From an uncultured Sporosarcina sp. (GTDB lineage Bacteria; Bacillota; Bacilli; Bacillales_A; Planococcaceae), in NCBI GenBank assembly GCA_948469885.1, contig CAOKMT010000002.1, positions 62,001 to 126,000 of the forward strand: a stretch of DNA of 64,000 nt, in the 5' to 3' direction. Each line of letters begins with the position of its first letter. Within the stretch, counting starts at the first letter, position 1. The notes beneath the pieces were generated by a model that saw only the letters and a program-made list of their open reading frames with translations, was not told where the DNA came from and made no database searches. This document shows positions 42,772 to 55,307 of this stretch, one piece after another. The translations under genes and the position numbers were made by a program.

Positions 42772-42844
42772 ATCTATCCAATCCTTTAAATTCAGAAATA
42801 TGTAGGAAATGTGACTGTACTGAATAATGTTGATATAACAACAT

Positions 42845-42858
42845 TGGAAGCGGATCCA
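42845..42858. promoter_or_regulatory. cre-like box upstream of the ilv-leu promoter
   Basis: TGGAAGCGGATCCA is a near-palindrome fitting a CcpA cre pattern, centred about 88 bases before the predicted start point. CcpA is known to activate ilv-leu of Bacillus subtilis from a similar upstream position. Confidence 0.5.
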
Positions 42859-42903
42859 ATTGAATTTACTATTTATAATTAACGCGCAATTACAAAGAAT
42901 CTG

Positions 42904-42932
42904 TTGACGAATCCAATTATTCGCGGTAAGAT
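42904..42932 (+). promoter_or_regulatory. Predicted sigma-A promoter of the ilv-leu operon
   Basis: TTGACG (42904-42909) and TAAGAT (42927-42932) with a 17-base spacer. This would give a leader of about 135 bases before the T-box Stem I; a second weaker promoter nearer 43041-43070 is possible. Confidence 0.55.
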
Positions 42933-43073
42933 AGCAACAATCCATTCGAGTTCGTGATTCAATTCACAAGCTTGAAATGTTAGTTGTTAATACATGAACG
43001 TAAATAGATATCGTTCAAGACGGTGAAGTTAAGTCGTGCATTACGAAAGCATCTCGTAAAACTGTATAGATAT

Positions 43074-43362
43074 AAATCATTGATGAGGTAAAAGGAAGTA
43101 GACACATGTATTCCCAGAGAGCCGGTCGTGCTGGAAGCCGGCAATACATCTACTTGCGACATCCCCTCGGAGTGGATTACTAAAAAGGTAACTGATTAGG
43201 TAATCCCGGGCGTAACTTTTATGCGCTCGTTATGAATGAATGGACAGCAGTCTATTCAAGAGGTAGCTTAATCGCTACGAACAAGGGTGGTACCATGAAA
43301 AGCTTTTTCATCCCTCTGTGAAGAACATCGTTTCTTTGCGTGGGGTGAAAAGGCTTTTTTGT
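43074..43362 (+). ncRNA. T-box leader RNA of ilvBNC-leuABCD
   Basis: A T-box riboswitch controls the operon by reading uncharged tRNA. Stem I runs from AATC near 43075 to GATT near 43178 and contains the AGAGAGCCGG distal segment (43116-43125) and the GAAGTAG S-turn. The specifier loop GCGACATCCCC suggests codon AUC (Ile, 43161-43163), read with caution; CUC (Leu) a few bases on is the alternative. The antiterminator T-box AGGGTGGTACC is at 43284-43294. The terminator pairs GCTTTTTCATCCC (43302-43314) with GGGGTGAAAAGGC (43342-43354) and ends in TTTTTT. Confidence 0.92.
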
Positions 43363-43399
43363 ATGAGGTTTCAGAAAACATGTAAGGAGGAGTTTGTTG

Positions 43400-45162
43400 A
43401 TGAATACTGGAGGTCAAGTAAAAGAACAACCAACAGTTATGCCGAAACAGCAAAAAGAGCCGAAAGAACAACCGAAACAAGTAAATGATGGGTCTGCAGT
43501 ACTCATTCAAGCTTTGAAAAATCAAGGCGTCGACATCATATTCGGATATCCGGGAGGAGCTGTACTTCCGATTTACGACGCTTTATATAAAAACCCGATT
43601 TCTCACGTGCTCGCTCGGCATGAGCAAGGTGCAATCCATGCGGCAGAAGGGTACGCACGTGTTTCTGGAAAAACGGGTGTCGTTATCGCCACCTCTGGAC
43701 CAGGCGCTACGAACTTAGTAACAGGGATTACGGATGCGATGATGGATTCCTTACCATTGGTTGTCATCACAGGGCAAGTGGCAAAAGCGGTTATCGGAAC
43801 AGATGCATTCCAGGAAGCAGATGTCATCGGGATTACACAACCGATCACAAAACATAACTACCAAGTGAATGATCTTAATGATTTGCCAAGAATTATAAAA
43901 GAAGCTTTCCATATCGCTTCCACGGGAAGACGTGGTCCGGTGCTCGTCGATATTCCGAAAAACATCGCGCAAGATCTGTTTGTCCCAATGGAAGAGGAAG
44001 CGGAAATAGAAGTGAATTTACCAGGCTATCAGCCGACGACAACGCCGAATTTCCTGCAAATTCAAAAAGCCGTTAAAGCTATCTCAAATGCAGAAAAACC
44101 ACTTATCCTTGCAGGGGCGGGTATTCTTCATGCACAAGCGATGGGCGAGCTAAAAGAATTTGTTGAAAAGCACCGCATCCCAGTTACGAATACGTTACTC
44201 GGTTTAGGAAGCATTCACGGGGAACATGAACTGTTTCTTGGCATGGCCGGGATGCATGGAACGTATACGTCGAACATGGCATTGAGTGAATGTGATGTAC
44301 TCGTCAATATCGGTGCACGGTTCGATGACCGTTTGACAGGGAACTTGAAGAAGTTTGCACCGAATGCAAAAGTGATTCACATTGATATCGACCCAGCCGA
44401 AATTGGGAAAAACGTTCCGACAGAAATTCCGATCGTCGCAGATGCGAAGGAAGCATTGGAAGCACTGTTGAATCAAGACTTTGAATCTCCGCTGTCAGAA
44501 GATTGGATCAATTATTTGAAGGAGTCGGCGGAACAGTTTCCTCTTTGGTATAACGAAGATGAGTCTTGTATTTTGCCACAACAGGCACTTGAAATAATCC
44601 ATCGTATAACCGAAGGGAATGCCATTGTTACAACGGACGTTGGGCAACACCAGATGTGGACAGCGCAATATTATAAGTTCAACAATCCAGATCATTGGGT
44701 GACGTCAGGTGGCCTCGGAACGATGGGCTTCGGTTTCCCCGCAGCAATCGGTGCACAACTTGCAAAGCCGGATGCGAAAGTCATCTCGATTGTCGGAGAT
44801 GCAGGCTTCCAAATGACGGCACAGGAACTTTCTTTATTACAAGAACTGCGCATCCCTGTAAAAGTTATTATTTTGAACAATCAAAGCTTAGGGATGGTTC
44901 GTCAATGGCAAGAAACGTTTTATGAAGAACGTTATTCCGAATCATTAATCTCGGTACAACCGGATTTCGTGAAACTTGCCGGAGCTTATGATCTGAAAGG
45001 TTATCGTGTAGACACATTGGAAGAAGCGGAACGCGTCTTCACGGAGGCGCTACTGTCCGATGAACCGGTTCTCATCGATTGTCGGGTGAAACAGCTGGAA
45101 AATGTTTATCCGATGGTTGCACCGGGTGCAGGATTAAGTGAAATGATTGGGGTGAGCCGAAA

Positions 45163-45166
<4 letters not shown>
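43400..45166 (+). CDS. ilvB: Acetolactate synthase large subunit
   Basis: The enzyme joins two pyruvates, or pyruvate and 2-ketobutyrate, with ThDP in branched-chain amino acid synthesis. The 588-residue protein has [14 protein letters not shown], the catalytic Glu in [16 protein letters not shown], and the ThDP site starting at [12 protein letters not shown] with [13 protein letters not shown] polar N-terminal tail of about 30 residues ([20 protein letters not shown]) precedes the domain. I prefer ATG 43400, 9 bases after AAGGAGG. It is controlled by the T-box and coupled to ilvN. Confidence 0.96.
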
Positions 45167-48267
<3,101 letters not shown>

Positions 48268-48332
48268 GTAAAGCAATCAAGTGTCCATACCTAAACGACA
48301 AGAATAGTCGGAATAGATATATGATTCGGTCA

Positions 48333-48357
48333 GGAAAGAGCTTCGAAGGCTCTTTCC
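48333..48357 (+). terminator. Hairpin in the leuA-leuB gap, probably attenuating or processing
   Basis: GGAAAGAGC and GCTCTTTCC enclose a 7-base loop, without a T-run. It is in a 175-base gap inside the operon, so a partial stop or an RNA processing signal is likelier than full termination. Confidence 0.5.
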
Positions 48358-48442
48358 AAGCACCGGAGTTTAGTGAATGAACTATTTCAAAGTGAAAAGA
48401 GATTCGTATATGGGTAAAAAAACATCAGGAGGAGGGCTAAAA

Positions 48443-49543
48443 ATGAAAAAAAGAATAGCAGTTTTACCAGGTGATGGGATCGGACCGGAAGTGACAACAG
48501 CCGCAGTGAAGGTGTTACAAGTCATTGCAAGACGTTTTAATCATACATTTGAATTTGCATACGGTTCGATCGGAGGGGCAGCAATTGACGAGCATAATTC
48601 ACCGCTACCTAACGAAACGATTGAAATTTGTGAAGAGAGTGATGCAATTCTGCTCGGAGCTGTTGGCGGACCGCAATGGAATCAAGTTCCTTCAGCAATT
48701 AGACCAGAGAAGGGATTGCTGGCGATTCGGAAGCATTTTGATTTGTTCGCGAATCTTCGACCTGTAAAAGCTGTACCATCTTTGCTTCAAGCGTCTCCCC
48801 TGAAAGAAGAAATCGCGAAAGATGTTGATTTACTCATCGTACGAGAATTAACAGGTGGTTTGTATTTCGGAGAACCAAGTAAAAGAACCGAAAAATCCGC
48901 TGTCGACACACTTGTCTACACGAGGGAAGAAATTACGCGGATCGTTGAAAAAGGATTCGAACTTGCCCGTCTGCGGGATGGGAAATTGACGTCCGTCGAC
49001 AAAGAAAATGTGTTGGAATCAAGCAAACTATGGCGAGAAGTGGTGGAAGAAAAAAGAAAAGGCTATCCCGACGTTGAAGTTGAACATATGTTAGTCGATT
49101 CCGCCGCTATGCAACTTGTCACGAATCCAAGCGCCTTTGATGTCGTCGTAACGGAAAATATGTTTGGAGACATTTTGAGCGATGAAGCATCTGTTATTAC
49201 AGGCTCGTTAGGTGTATTACCTTCTGCGAGTATCCGTTCGGACGGATTCGGATTATATGAGCCGGTTCACGGGTCCGCACCCGATATTGCAGGCCAAGGA
49301 AAGGCGAACCCGGCGGCTACTATTTTATCGGTTGCGATGATGTTAAAGTATTCATTTAACTTGGAAGTTGAAGCGACAGCGATTGAAGAAGCCGTAAATG
49401 TCGTCTTTGAGGATGGCTTTTTCACAGCCGACTTAGCTGCGGAAGGACACCGGATCTTATCAACAGACGAATGGACAGATAAAGTAGTCGATGAACTCGA
49501 TTTACAATCTGTTTGCAATAGTATTATGCATACGTACAACTAA
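48443..49543 (+). CDS. leuB: 3-isopropylmalate dehydrogenase
   Basis: LeuB oxidises and decarboxylates 3-isopropylmalate with NAD. The 366-residue protein starts [17 protein letters not shown] and contains [15 protein letters not shown] (about residues 132-146), [19 protein letters not shown] (about 236-254) and [18 protein letters not shown] (about 273-290). ATG 48443 follows AGGAGGAGG; an upstream in-frame ATG at 48377 would add 22 unlikely residues. Confidence 0.97.
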   Translation: MKKRIAVLPGDGIGPEVTTAAVKVLQVIARRFNHTFEFAYGSIGGAAIDEHNSPLPNETIEICEESDAILLGAVGGPQWNQVPSAIRPEKGLLAIRKHFDLFANLRPVKAVPSLLQASPLKEEIAKDVDLLIVRELTGGLYFGEPSKRTEKSAVDTLVYTREEITRIVEKGFELARLRDGKLTSVDKENVLESSKLWREVVEEKRKGYPDVEVEHMLVDSAAMQLVTNPSAFDVVVTENMFGDILSDEASVITGSLGVLPSASIRSDGFGLYEPVHGSAPDIAGQGKANPAATILSVAMMLKYSFNLEVEATAIEEAVNVVFEDGFFTADLAAEGHRILSTDEWTDKVVDELDLQSVCNSIMHTYN

Positions 49544-49560
49544 GAAAGGGAGAAGAGCAA

Positions 49561-50970
49561 ATGGCAAAAACAATTATTGAGAAAATTTGGGATCAACACG
49601 TCGTGTATGAAGAAGCGGGTAAACCGGATCTTCTCTACATCGATCTCCATTTATTGCATGAAGTGACTTCTCCGCAAGCGTTCGAAGGGCTTCGTTTGGC
49701 AAATCGTAAAGTGCGTCGCCCAGATCTATGTTTTGCAACGATGGATCATAACGTTCCCACGAAAAATTTGCCTGTCATTTCAGATCCGATTGCGAAAAAG
49801 CAAATCACGACTTTAGAAAAGAACTGTGAGGAGTTTGGCGTCCCGCTGGCGAATATGGATCATCCTGATCAAGGAATCGTTCATATTATTGGACCGGAGT
49901 TAGGCCTTACACAACCAGGGAAAACGATTGTTTGTGGAGATAGCCATACATCCACACATGGCGCTTTCGGAGCGATCGCATTTGGGATTGGGACGAGTGA
50001 AGTGGAACATGTCCTGTCAACGCAAACGTTATGGCAAGCGAGACCGAAGACGATGGAGATTCGGGTTAATGGAGAATTGGGGACTGGTGTGACAGCAAAA
50101 GATATCATTTTGGCGATCATTTCCAAGTTCGGTATTGATATGGGGAATGGACATATTGTCGAATACACAGGAGAAGCGATTCGGAATTTGACAATGGAGG
50201 AACGGATGACGGTTTGTAACATGTCCATCGAAGCAGGTGCAAAAGCAGGGCTCATCAGTCCGGATGAAACGACGATCGCTTACTTGAAAGGCAAAAGACA
50301 TGTGCCAACTGGAGAAGCATTCGATCAAGCGGTCAAAGAGTGGCTTGCACTCGCGACAGATGATGGTGCGACATACGACACGGTTCTCGAAATCGATGCA
50401 GATGAAATCGAACCATTTGTCACTTGGGGAACGAATCCGTCAATGGGGACAGGTATCACGAATAATGTCCCGAGAGCTGAAGATTATAGTTCCGCAGTAG
50501 AGAAGGAAGCACTTAAAAAAGCACTTGCATATATGGGCTTGGAAGAAGGACAGCCCCTTACGTCTATCGAAATTCAGCATGTATTCATCGGTTCTTGTAC
50601 GAATGCTCGCTTAAGCGATTTGAGAGATGCTGCAAAAGTGATTGAAGGTAAAAAAGTTCACCCGTCCGTGACAGCGATTATTGTACCGGGCTCCAGAACG
50701 GTGAAAATGCAAGCAGAAGAAGAAGGGCTTGATAAAATCTTCTTGGAAGCTGGTTTTGAATGGAGAGAGTCTGGTTGCAGTATGTGCTTGGCGATGAACG
50801 ATGACGTTGTCCCAGCTGGCGAACGATGTGCGTCAACATCCAACCGTAACTTCGAAGGGCGACAAGGCGCTGGGTCTCGCACGCATCTTATGAGTCCGGC
50901 AATGGCAGCAGCAGCAGCAATTGCAGGTCATTTTGTAGACGTCCGTCAAATGGAAATAACCCACGCTTAA
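49561..50970 (+). CDS. leuC: 3-isopropylmalate dehydratase large subunit
   Basis: The aconitase-like large subunit isomerises 2- to 3-isopropylmalate with a 4Fe-4S cluster. Cluster cysteines are seen in [12 protein letters not shown] (about residues 345-356) and [13 protein letters not shown] (about 403-415). [19 protein letters not shown] (about 127-145) is the substrate signature. Length is 469 residues. ATG 49561 follows AAAGGGAGAAG. Confidence 0.98.
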   Translation: MAKTIIEKIWDQHVVYEEAGKPDLLYIDLHLLHEVTSPQAFEGLRLANRKVRRPDLCFATMDHNVPTKNLPVISDPIAKKQITTLEKNCEEFGVPLANMDHPDQGIVHIIGPELGLTQPGKTIVCGDSHTSTHGAFGAIAFGIGTSEVEHVLSTQTLWQARPKTMEIRVNGELGTGVTAKDIILAIISKFGIDMGNGHIVEYTGEAIRNLTMEERMTVCNMSIEAGAKAGLISPDETTIAYLKGKRHVPTGEAFDQAVKEWLALATDDGATYDTVLEIDADEIEPFVTWGTNPSMGTGITNNVPRAEDYSSAVEKEALKKALAYMGLEEGQPLTSIEIQHVFIGSCTNARLSDLRDAAKVIEGKKVHPSVTAIIVPGSRTVKMQAEEEGLDKIFLEAGFEWRESGCSMCLAMNDDVVPAGERCASTSNRNFEGRQGAGSRTHLMSPAMAAAAAIAGHFVDVRQMEITHA

Positions 50971-51005
50971 GTCGTTCATGAACAGAAAGGGAGGTTGGTT
51001 GCACG

Positions 51006-51599
51006 ATGAAACCGATTGATAAAGTGACAAGCGTCATAACGCCGCTTGACCGTGTGAATGTAGATACAGACCAGATTATTTCGAAGGAATTCCTGAAACG
51101 AATTGAACGTACAGGATTTGGCAAGTTCTTATTTTACCATTGGCGTTACGATTCAGAAGGAAACGAGAATAAAGATTTTGTGTTGAATGACGAACGTTTT
51201 AAAGGATCCGAAGTATTGGTAGCACATGAAAACTTCGGTTGTGGATCGTCGAGGGAACATGCACCTTGGTCGATTGTGGATTATGGTTTTAACGTTGTTA
51301 TCGCGCCAAGTTTCGCGGATATCTTTTATAACAACTGTATGAAAAACGGTTTGTTGCCAATTGTCCTTCCAACCGCAGCTGTCGAAGAGCTTCTTAGGAA
51401 AGGCGAGGAAGCTCCGTACACAGTCGATATCAATTTGGAGGAACAGACAGTGTCGGGACAAGACGGTCAAGTCTATTCCTTTACAATTGATCCGTATTAT
51501 AAGAAAATGTTGATTAATGGCTGGGATGAGATTGAACTGACATTCCAATACGAAGATAAAATAGCAGCGTACGAGAAGAAACAGAAAGCACTCGTTTAA
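51006..51599 (+). CDS. leuD: 3-isopropylmalate dehydratase small subunit
   Basis: The swivel-domain subunit completes the LeuCD isomerase. The 197-residue protein has NVDTDQIISKEFLKRI (about residues 17-32) and the ENFGCGSSREHAPW loop (about 76-89). ATG 51006 follows AAAGGGAGGTTG. The stop codon (51597-51599) lies inside the first bases of a dispersed repeat (TTTAACTTGATTCAGC), so the repeat's arrival has probably set the gene's last codons, although the length is still normal. Confidence 0.97.
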   Translation: MKPIDKVTSVITPLDRVNVDTDQIISKEFLKRIERTGFGKFLFYHWRYDSEGNENKDFVLNDERFKGSEVLVAHENFGCGSSREHAPWSIVDYGFNVVIAPSFADIFYNNCMKNGLLPIVLPTAAVEELLRKGEEAPYTVDINLEEQTVSGQDGQVYSFTIDPYYKKMLINGWDEIELTFQYEDKIAAYEKKQKALV

Positions 51600-51730
51600 C
51601 TTGATTCAGCGGAAGTCCCTGTTGATTCACGAAGGGAAGGCAGTCTAAGACCGCGATGTCCTACAAAGAAAAGTGCTTTAATTTCTGCGAAGAACACGGC
51701 AAATCGAACCCTTCGCTGTTCGATTCGTAA
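51594..51730. repeat. Composite repeat, copy D, fused to the leuD end
   Basis: The left end AACTTGATTCAGC (51597-51609) of the 102-bp family is followed after a few bases by its right end (GTTGATTCACGAAG), so the middle is deleted. Then comes GGAAGGCAGTCTAAG, as next to copy A, and an AATCGAAC/GTTCGATT hairpin (51702-51725) shared with 25444-25471. Confidence 0.6.
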
Positions 51731-51778
51731 CGACTGCATCTTGAAAATGCTGGAAAGAACGTTAATGTTTAACGGATG

Positions 51779-51822
51779 AACCGCCTGACTTTATGATTGC
51801 AGTAAAGTCAGGCGGTTTATTT
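51779..51822 (+). terminator. Terminator of the ilv-leu operon
   Basis: AACCGCCTGACTTTA pairs perfectly with TAAAGTCAGGCGGTT (15-base stem) and runs into TATTTTAGATTTT. It lies 180 bases after leuD because the repeat stands between them. Confidence 0.92.
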
Positions 51823-51939
51823 TAGATTTTAAATTTCTGTCCATTTTTAAAATAATCAGAAATCAATTTGTTGAAATATGATATACTAAATGGAAGAATG
51901 AATTGTGCCGCAAGCATGGATTTCGTTGAGGTGATGCAA

Positions 51940-52728
51940 ATGAATATTGGAATAATCGGAGCGGGGGCAATTGGACGCTTTTTAATGGAAAAATTGAATG
52001 GTGAAAGGAAATGCCCTTCGTTTACAATTACAGCTGTTTTTGACAACCGTACAAAATCTAAAGAGCGGTTACAGGAACTTGCCCATCAATACGGTTTGAC
52101 GGTTTATGACGATTTGAATCTTTTTTTGCAATCAGACGTTGACATCGTTGTCGAATGCGCAAATGTCCAAGTTGCAAAAGAATATGCACTTCAGGTGGTT
52201 GAAAAGAAAGATGTGTTACTTATCAGTGTAGGCGCACTGGTGGAGCAAGCATTTTACGAGCAATTGAGCTTAATTGCTAAGTCTTCTGGAAAGAAAGTAT
52301 ATTTACCATCAGGGGCAATCGGCGGGCTTGACGTAATTAAATCAGCCAAAGCATTAGGCGGTTTGAATGCGGTTACATTAGTGACCCGAAAGCCGCCCGC
52401 TTCGTTGTCGATTGAATTGGCGGATGAAAAGACGATTTTGTTTGAAGGAAGTGCCGCTGAGGCGATTGGAAAGTACCCACAAAATGCCAACGTAGCGATC
52501 ACATTATCATTGGCAGGGATTGGTGTGCATGACACTAAAGTGAAAATTATTGCAGACCCTAACGTGGAAAGAAATGTGCATACGATTTATGCGGAAGGTG
52601 AATTTGGAACAGTTGAAGTGACTGTGGAGAACGAGCCGTCTCCCATGAATCCGAAGACAAGTTATTTGACGGCGCTAAGCATATTGTCTTCGTTAAAATC
52701 GATAGAACAACAAGTTGTAATTGGCTGA
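51940..52728 (+). CDS. nadX: L-aspartate dehydrogenase (NadX family)
   Basis: The enzyme oxidises aspartate to iminoaspartate or oxaloacetate with NAD(P); some members feed NAD synthesis. The 262-residue protein has the Rossmann turn NIGIIGAGAIGRFL at its N-terminus, SGAIGGLDVIKSA (about residues 123-135) and GIGVHDTKVKIIADP with the conserved histidine (about 198). ATG 51940 follows TGAGGTGATG; the reading frame extends 24 codons further upstream but without a better site. Neither nadA nor nadC is nearby, so a role in aspartate use is equally possible. Confidence 0.87.
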   Translation: MNIGIIGAGAIGRFLMEKLNGERKCPSFTITAVFDNRTKSKERLQELAHQYGLTVYDDLNLFLQSDVDIVVECANVQVAKEYALQVVEKKDVLLISVGALVEQAFYEQLSLIAKSSGKKVYLPSGAIGGLDVIKSAKALGGLNAVTLVTRKPPASLSIELADEKTILFEGSAAEAIGKYPQNANVAITLSLAGIGVHDTKVKIIADPNVERNVHTIYAEGEFGTVEVTVENEPSPMNPKTSYLTALSILSSLKSIEQQVVIG

Positions 52729-52843
52729 AGCGATTGGAGTTCGTGTCCGGATGGAAAAGTGAATTCATATGTTGAGCAAGGGGTCTAACGATCGGCTCCT
52801 TGTTTTAGTATACAAAATAATGAAAAGAAATGAGGCATGGTCT

Positions 52844-53749
52844 ATGAAAGGTTTAGTTGGTTTGATTCGAGATGCGCTACAATTGCCGGAAGCTAAGGTG
52901 GAAAGTATCCACAGAATGGGCGGTATGACGAACTTGAATTACTTAGCGACGATTAACGGCGAACAGTATATTGTACGTGTACCGGGCAATGGGACAGATT
53001 CGTTCATCAATCGGAAAGAAGAGAAAGCGAACCTAGAACTCGGTTCAACACTTGGGATCAATCCGGCATTGCTTTACTTTAATATAGAATCAGGTATGAA
53101 AATTACAAAGAAAATACCGCATGCCCAACCGCTGACGATCGAAACTGCAAAACAGCAAGAAACGATGGGAAAAGTGGCAGAAATATTCCGTACGTTGCAC
53201 CATTCCGATGCGCGAATGGCAAACCGGTTCGAGCTGTTTGAGTGGATGGATCGGTATGAACGATTGGCATTATCAGCAAAGGCTCGTTTCTTTCCAGCGT
53301 TTGAAGAAGTGAAAAAAGACGTGATGGCATTGATTGACGAGTACCAGAAAATGGTGATTGAACATTGCCCGAGCCATATTGATCCAGCATGCGGGAATTT
53401 TATTTTTGGTGAAGCGGGGAAGCTTTACTTGATAGATTGGGAGTATAGCGGCATGTTCGACCCGTTATGGGATCTTGCTGCACACTGCTTGGAAGTAGGA
53501 TTTTCATATGAAGAAGAACAACTTTTTTTAACTGCATATTTTCAGCGAGAAGTGACGCAGGCAGAGTTGGTCAGAGTCCGGATGCATCAGATTTTTCAAG
53601 ATTATTTGTGGACGTTATGGACGTTGTTCAAAGAAGCAAGAGGAGACCAATTTGGCTATTATGGTGAAAACCGTTTTAATCGGGCAAGACGAAATATCGA
53701 CTCGTTTAAGGAGGAGTACGGCGAAGAAAGGACGAAGTCGATAAGTTAA
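52844..53749 (+). CDS. Choline/ethanolamine kinase-like (LicA) phosphotransferase
   Basis: The 301-residue protein is an aminoglycoside-phosphotransferase/choline-kinase fold. The catalytic loop is HIDPACGNFIF (Asp and Asn in place) and the metal-binding DWEYSGMFDPLWDLA follows, both typical of choline and related kinases. The N-terminal GGMTNLNYLATINGEQYIV is the ATP-binding region. ATG 52844 follows TGAGG; an ATG at 52820 is possible. The substrate is unknown; it stands alone between nadX and glcD, and shared transcription with nadX is possible (115-base gap). Confidence 0.83.
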   Translation: MKGLVGLIRDALQLPEAKVESIHRMGGMTNLNYLATINGEQYIVRVPGNGTDSFINRKEEKANLELGSTLGINPALLYFNIESGMKITKKIPHAQPLTIETAKQQETMGKVAEIFRTLHHSDARMANRFELFEWMDRYERLALSAKARFFPAFEEVKKDVMALIDEYQKMVIEHCPSHIDPACGNFIFGEAGKLYLIDWEYSGMFDPLWDLAAHCLEVGFSYEEEQLFLTAYFQREVTQAELVRVRMHQIFQDYLWTLWTLFKEARGDQFGYYGENRFNRARRNIDSFKEEYGEERTKSIS

Positions 53750-53820
53750 GAGACGTAAAGTGTTGCATAGGGAGTTTTTCGTGCTGGCCGAAATGATCAG
53801 ACATACTTACCCTCCAATTT

Positions 53821-53834
53821 TGGAAAGCGCTTAC
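53821..53834. promoter_or_regulatory. cre-like box before glcD
   Basis: TGGAAAGCGCTTAC matches the cre pattern and lies 55 bases before the glcD start; it suggests glucose repression of glycolate use. Confidence 0.5.
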
Positions 53835-53888
53835 GTTCGTTCACGTATAAAGGGTTTAGCATTCAAGTTTGAACAGGGGAGAATGTAA

Positions 53889-55307
53889 ATGGGGGATCAT
53901 AGAAATGAGATTATCCAAAAGTTGATGGAAGTGGTCAGCGATTCAGCGAGGGTGCTGACGAAAATGGAGGATTTGTATAGTTTTTCATTTGATGCTTCTT
54001 TTGGGGTTTATCGACCGGATATTGTTTGTCAACCGATGGCGACTGAAGAAGTTGTCGATATTATAAAAATCGCGTCGAAATATGCTGTTCCGATTGTCGC
54101 AAGGGGAAGGGGGACCAGTTTAAGCGGGGGACCTTTGCCGGTCAAAGGGGGAATCGTTCTTGATTTCTCCTTATGGAACACAAAATTGGAAATTGACCCG
54201 GATAATTTAGTCGCTGTCGTTTCTCCCGGCGTGATCACTTCCCATATCAACGACAAAGCAGGTGAGTTTGGGTTGATGTATCCGCCCGATCCGAGTAGTG
54301 CACATGTGTCGACGATTGGCGGTAATCTTGCTGAAAACGCGGGAGGTCCCCGCGGCTTGAAATACGGAGTGACCAAAGATTATGTACTCGGTTTGGAGAT
54401 TGTCACAGCGGACGGGAAGGTGATCCGTACGGGGGGGAAAACGGTTAAAAATGTGACGGGCTATGATTTGACTAAGCTGATCGTCGGTTCGGAAGGGACA
54501 TTATGTGTGATTACGGAAGCGACATTGTGCCTCGTTCCAAAGCCACTAGCAACGAAAACAGCAATGGTCTTGTTTGACGAGATCATTGATTCTGGACGGG
54601 CGATTTCCAAAGTGTTAAGCGCGGGGATTTTACCCTCCAAAATGGAGATCATGGACCAACATTCCATTATTGCGGTGGAAGAATATGCTGTGCTTGGATT
54701 GCCGATAGACGTGGAAGCGATTTTATTGATCGAATTAGATGGTCATCCGCTTGCTATCGAGGAAGAAATGTCACGCGTGGCGGATGCGTGTATGGCGGTT
54801 GGTGCTAGACATGTACAAGTGGCGCAGGATAATGAAGAAGCCGAGCGATTGTGGCAGGCGAGAAGACTCGTATCTCCCGCGATTGTGAGGGTGAAGCCGA
54901 CTAAAATATCAGAAGATGCCACAATTCCGCGTAGTGAAATTCCTGCGATGTTTCAACGGTTGAAAGAAATTCGTGAGAAGTATAATGTCCATCTTGTTGT
55001 ATTCGGCCACGCAGGGGATGGGAATTTACACCCGAATATTATTGCCGACCAACGGGATGTTGAGGAAATGAGCAGAGTGGAACAGGCGGTGGAAGAGATT
55101 TTCGAGGCGGCTGTCCAACTTGGCGGTACATTGTCGGGGGAGCACGGCATAGGGACGATGAAGTCTCCTTTTATGGAAATGGAGTTGGGGGAAGATGGAC
55201 TCCATTTGATGAAAATGGTGAAAGAAGCATGGGATCCACAAAATATATTAAACCCGGGGAAAATCTTCCCAGAACCGGGTCAAAGATTTGAGTTGCGGAA
55301 TGATTGA
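53889..55307 (+). CDS. glcD: Glycolate oxidase FAD subunit
   Basis: GlcD oxidises glycolate (or a similar 2-hydroxyacid) to glyoxylate using FAD. The 472-residue protein has the PCMH-type FAD domain (VARGRGTSLSGGPLP and STIGGNLAENAGGPRGLKYG, about residues 139-158) and the FAD-linked oxidase C-terminal domain with VVFGHAGDGNLHPNI (about 370-384) and GTLSGEHGIGTMK. The start ATG 53889 follows CAGGGGAGA. It overlaps glcF by 8 bases. There is no glcE gene; two-gene glcDF units are common in Bacillales. Confidence 0.93.
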   Translation: MGDHRNEIIQKLMEVVSDSARVLTKMEDLYSFSFDASFGVYRPDIVCQPMATEEVVDIIKIASKYAVPIVARGRGTSLSGGPLPVKGGIVLDFSLWNTKLEIDPDNLVAVVSPGVITSHINDKAGEFGLMYPPDPSSAHVSTIGGNLAENAGGPRGLKYGVTKDYVLGLEIVTADGKVIRTGGKTVKNVTGYDLTKLIVGSEGTLCVITEATLCLVPKPLATKTAMVLFDEIIDSGRAISKVLSAGILPSKMEIMDQHSIIAVEEYAVLGLPIDVEAILLIELDGHPLAIEEEMSRVADACMAVGARHVQVAQDNEEAERLWQARRLVSPAIVRVKPTKISEDATIPRSEIPAMFQRLKEIREKYNVHLVVFGHAGDGNLHPNIIADQRDVEEMSRVEQAVEEIFEAAVQLGGTLSGEHGIGTMKSPFMEMELGEDGLHLMKMVKEAWDPQNILNPGKIFPEPGQRFELRND

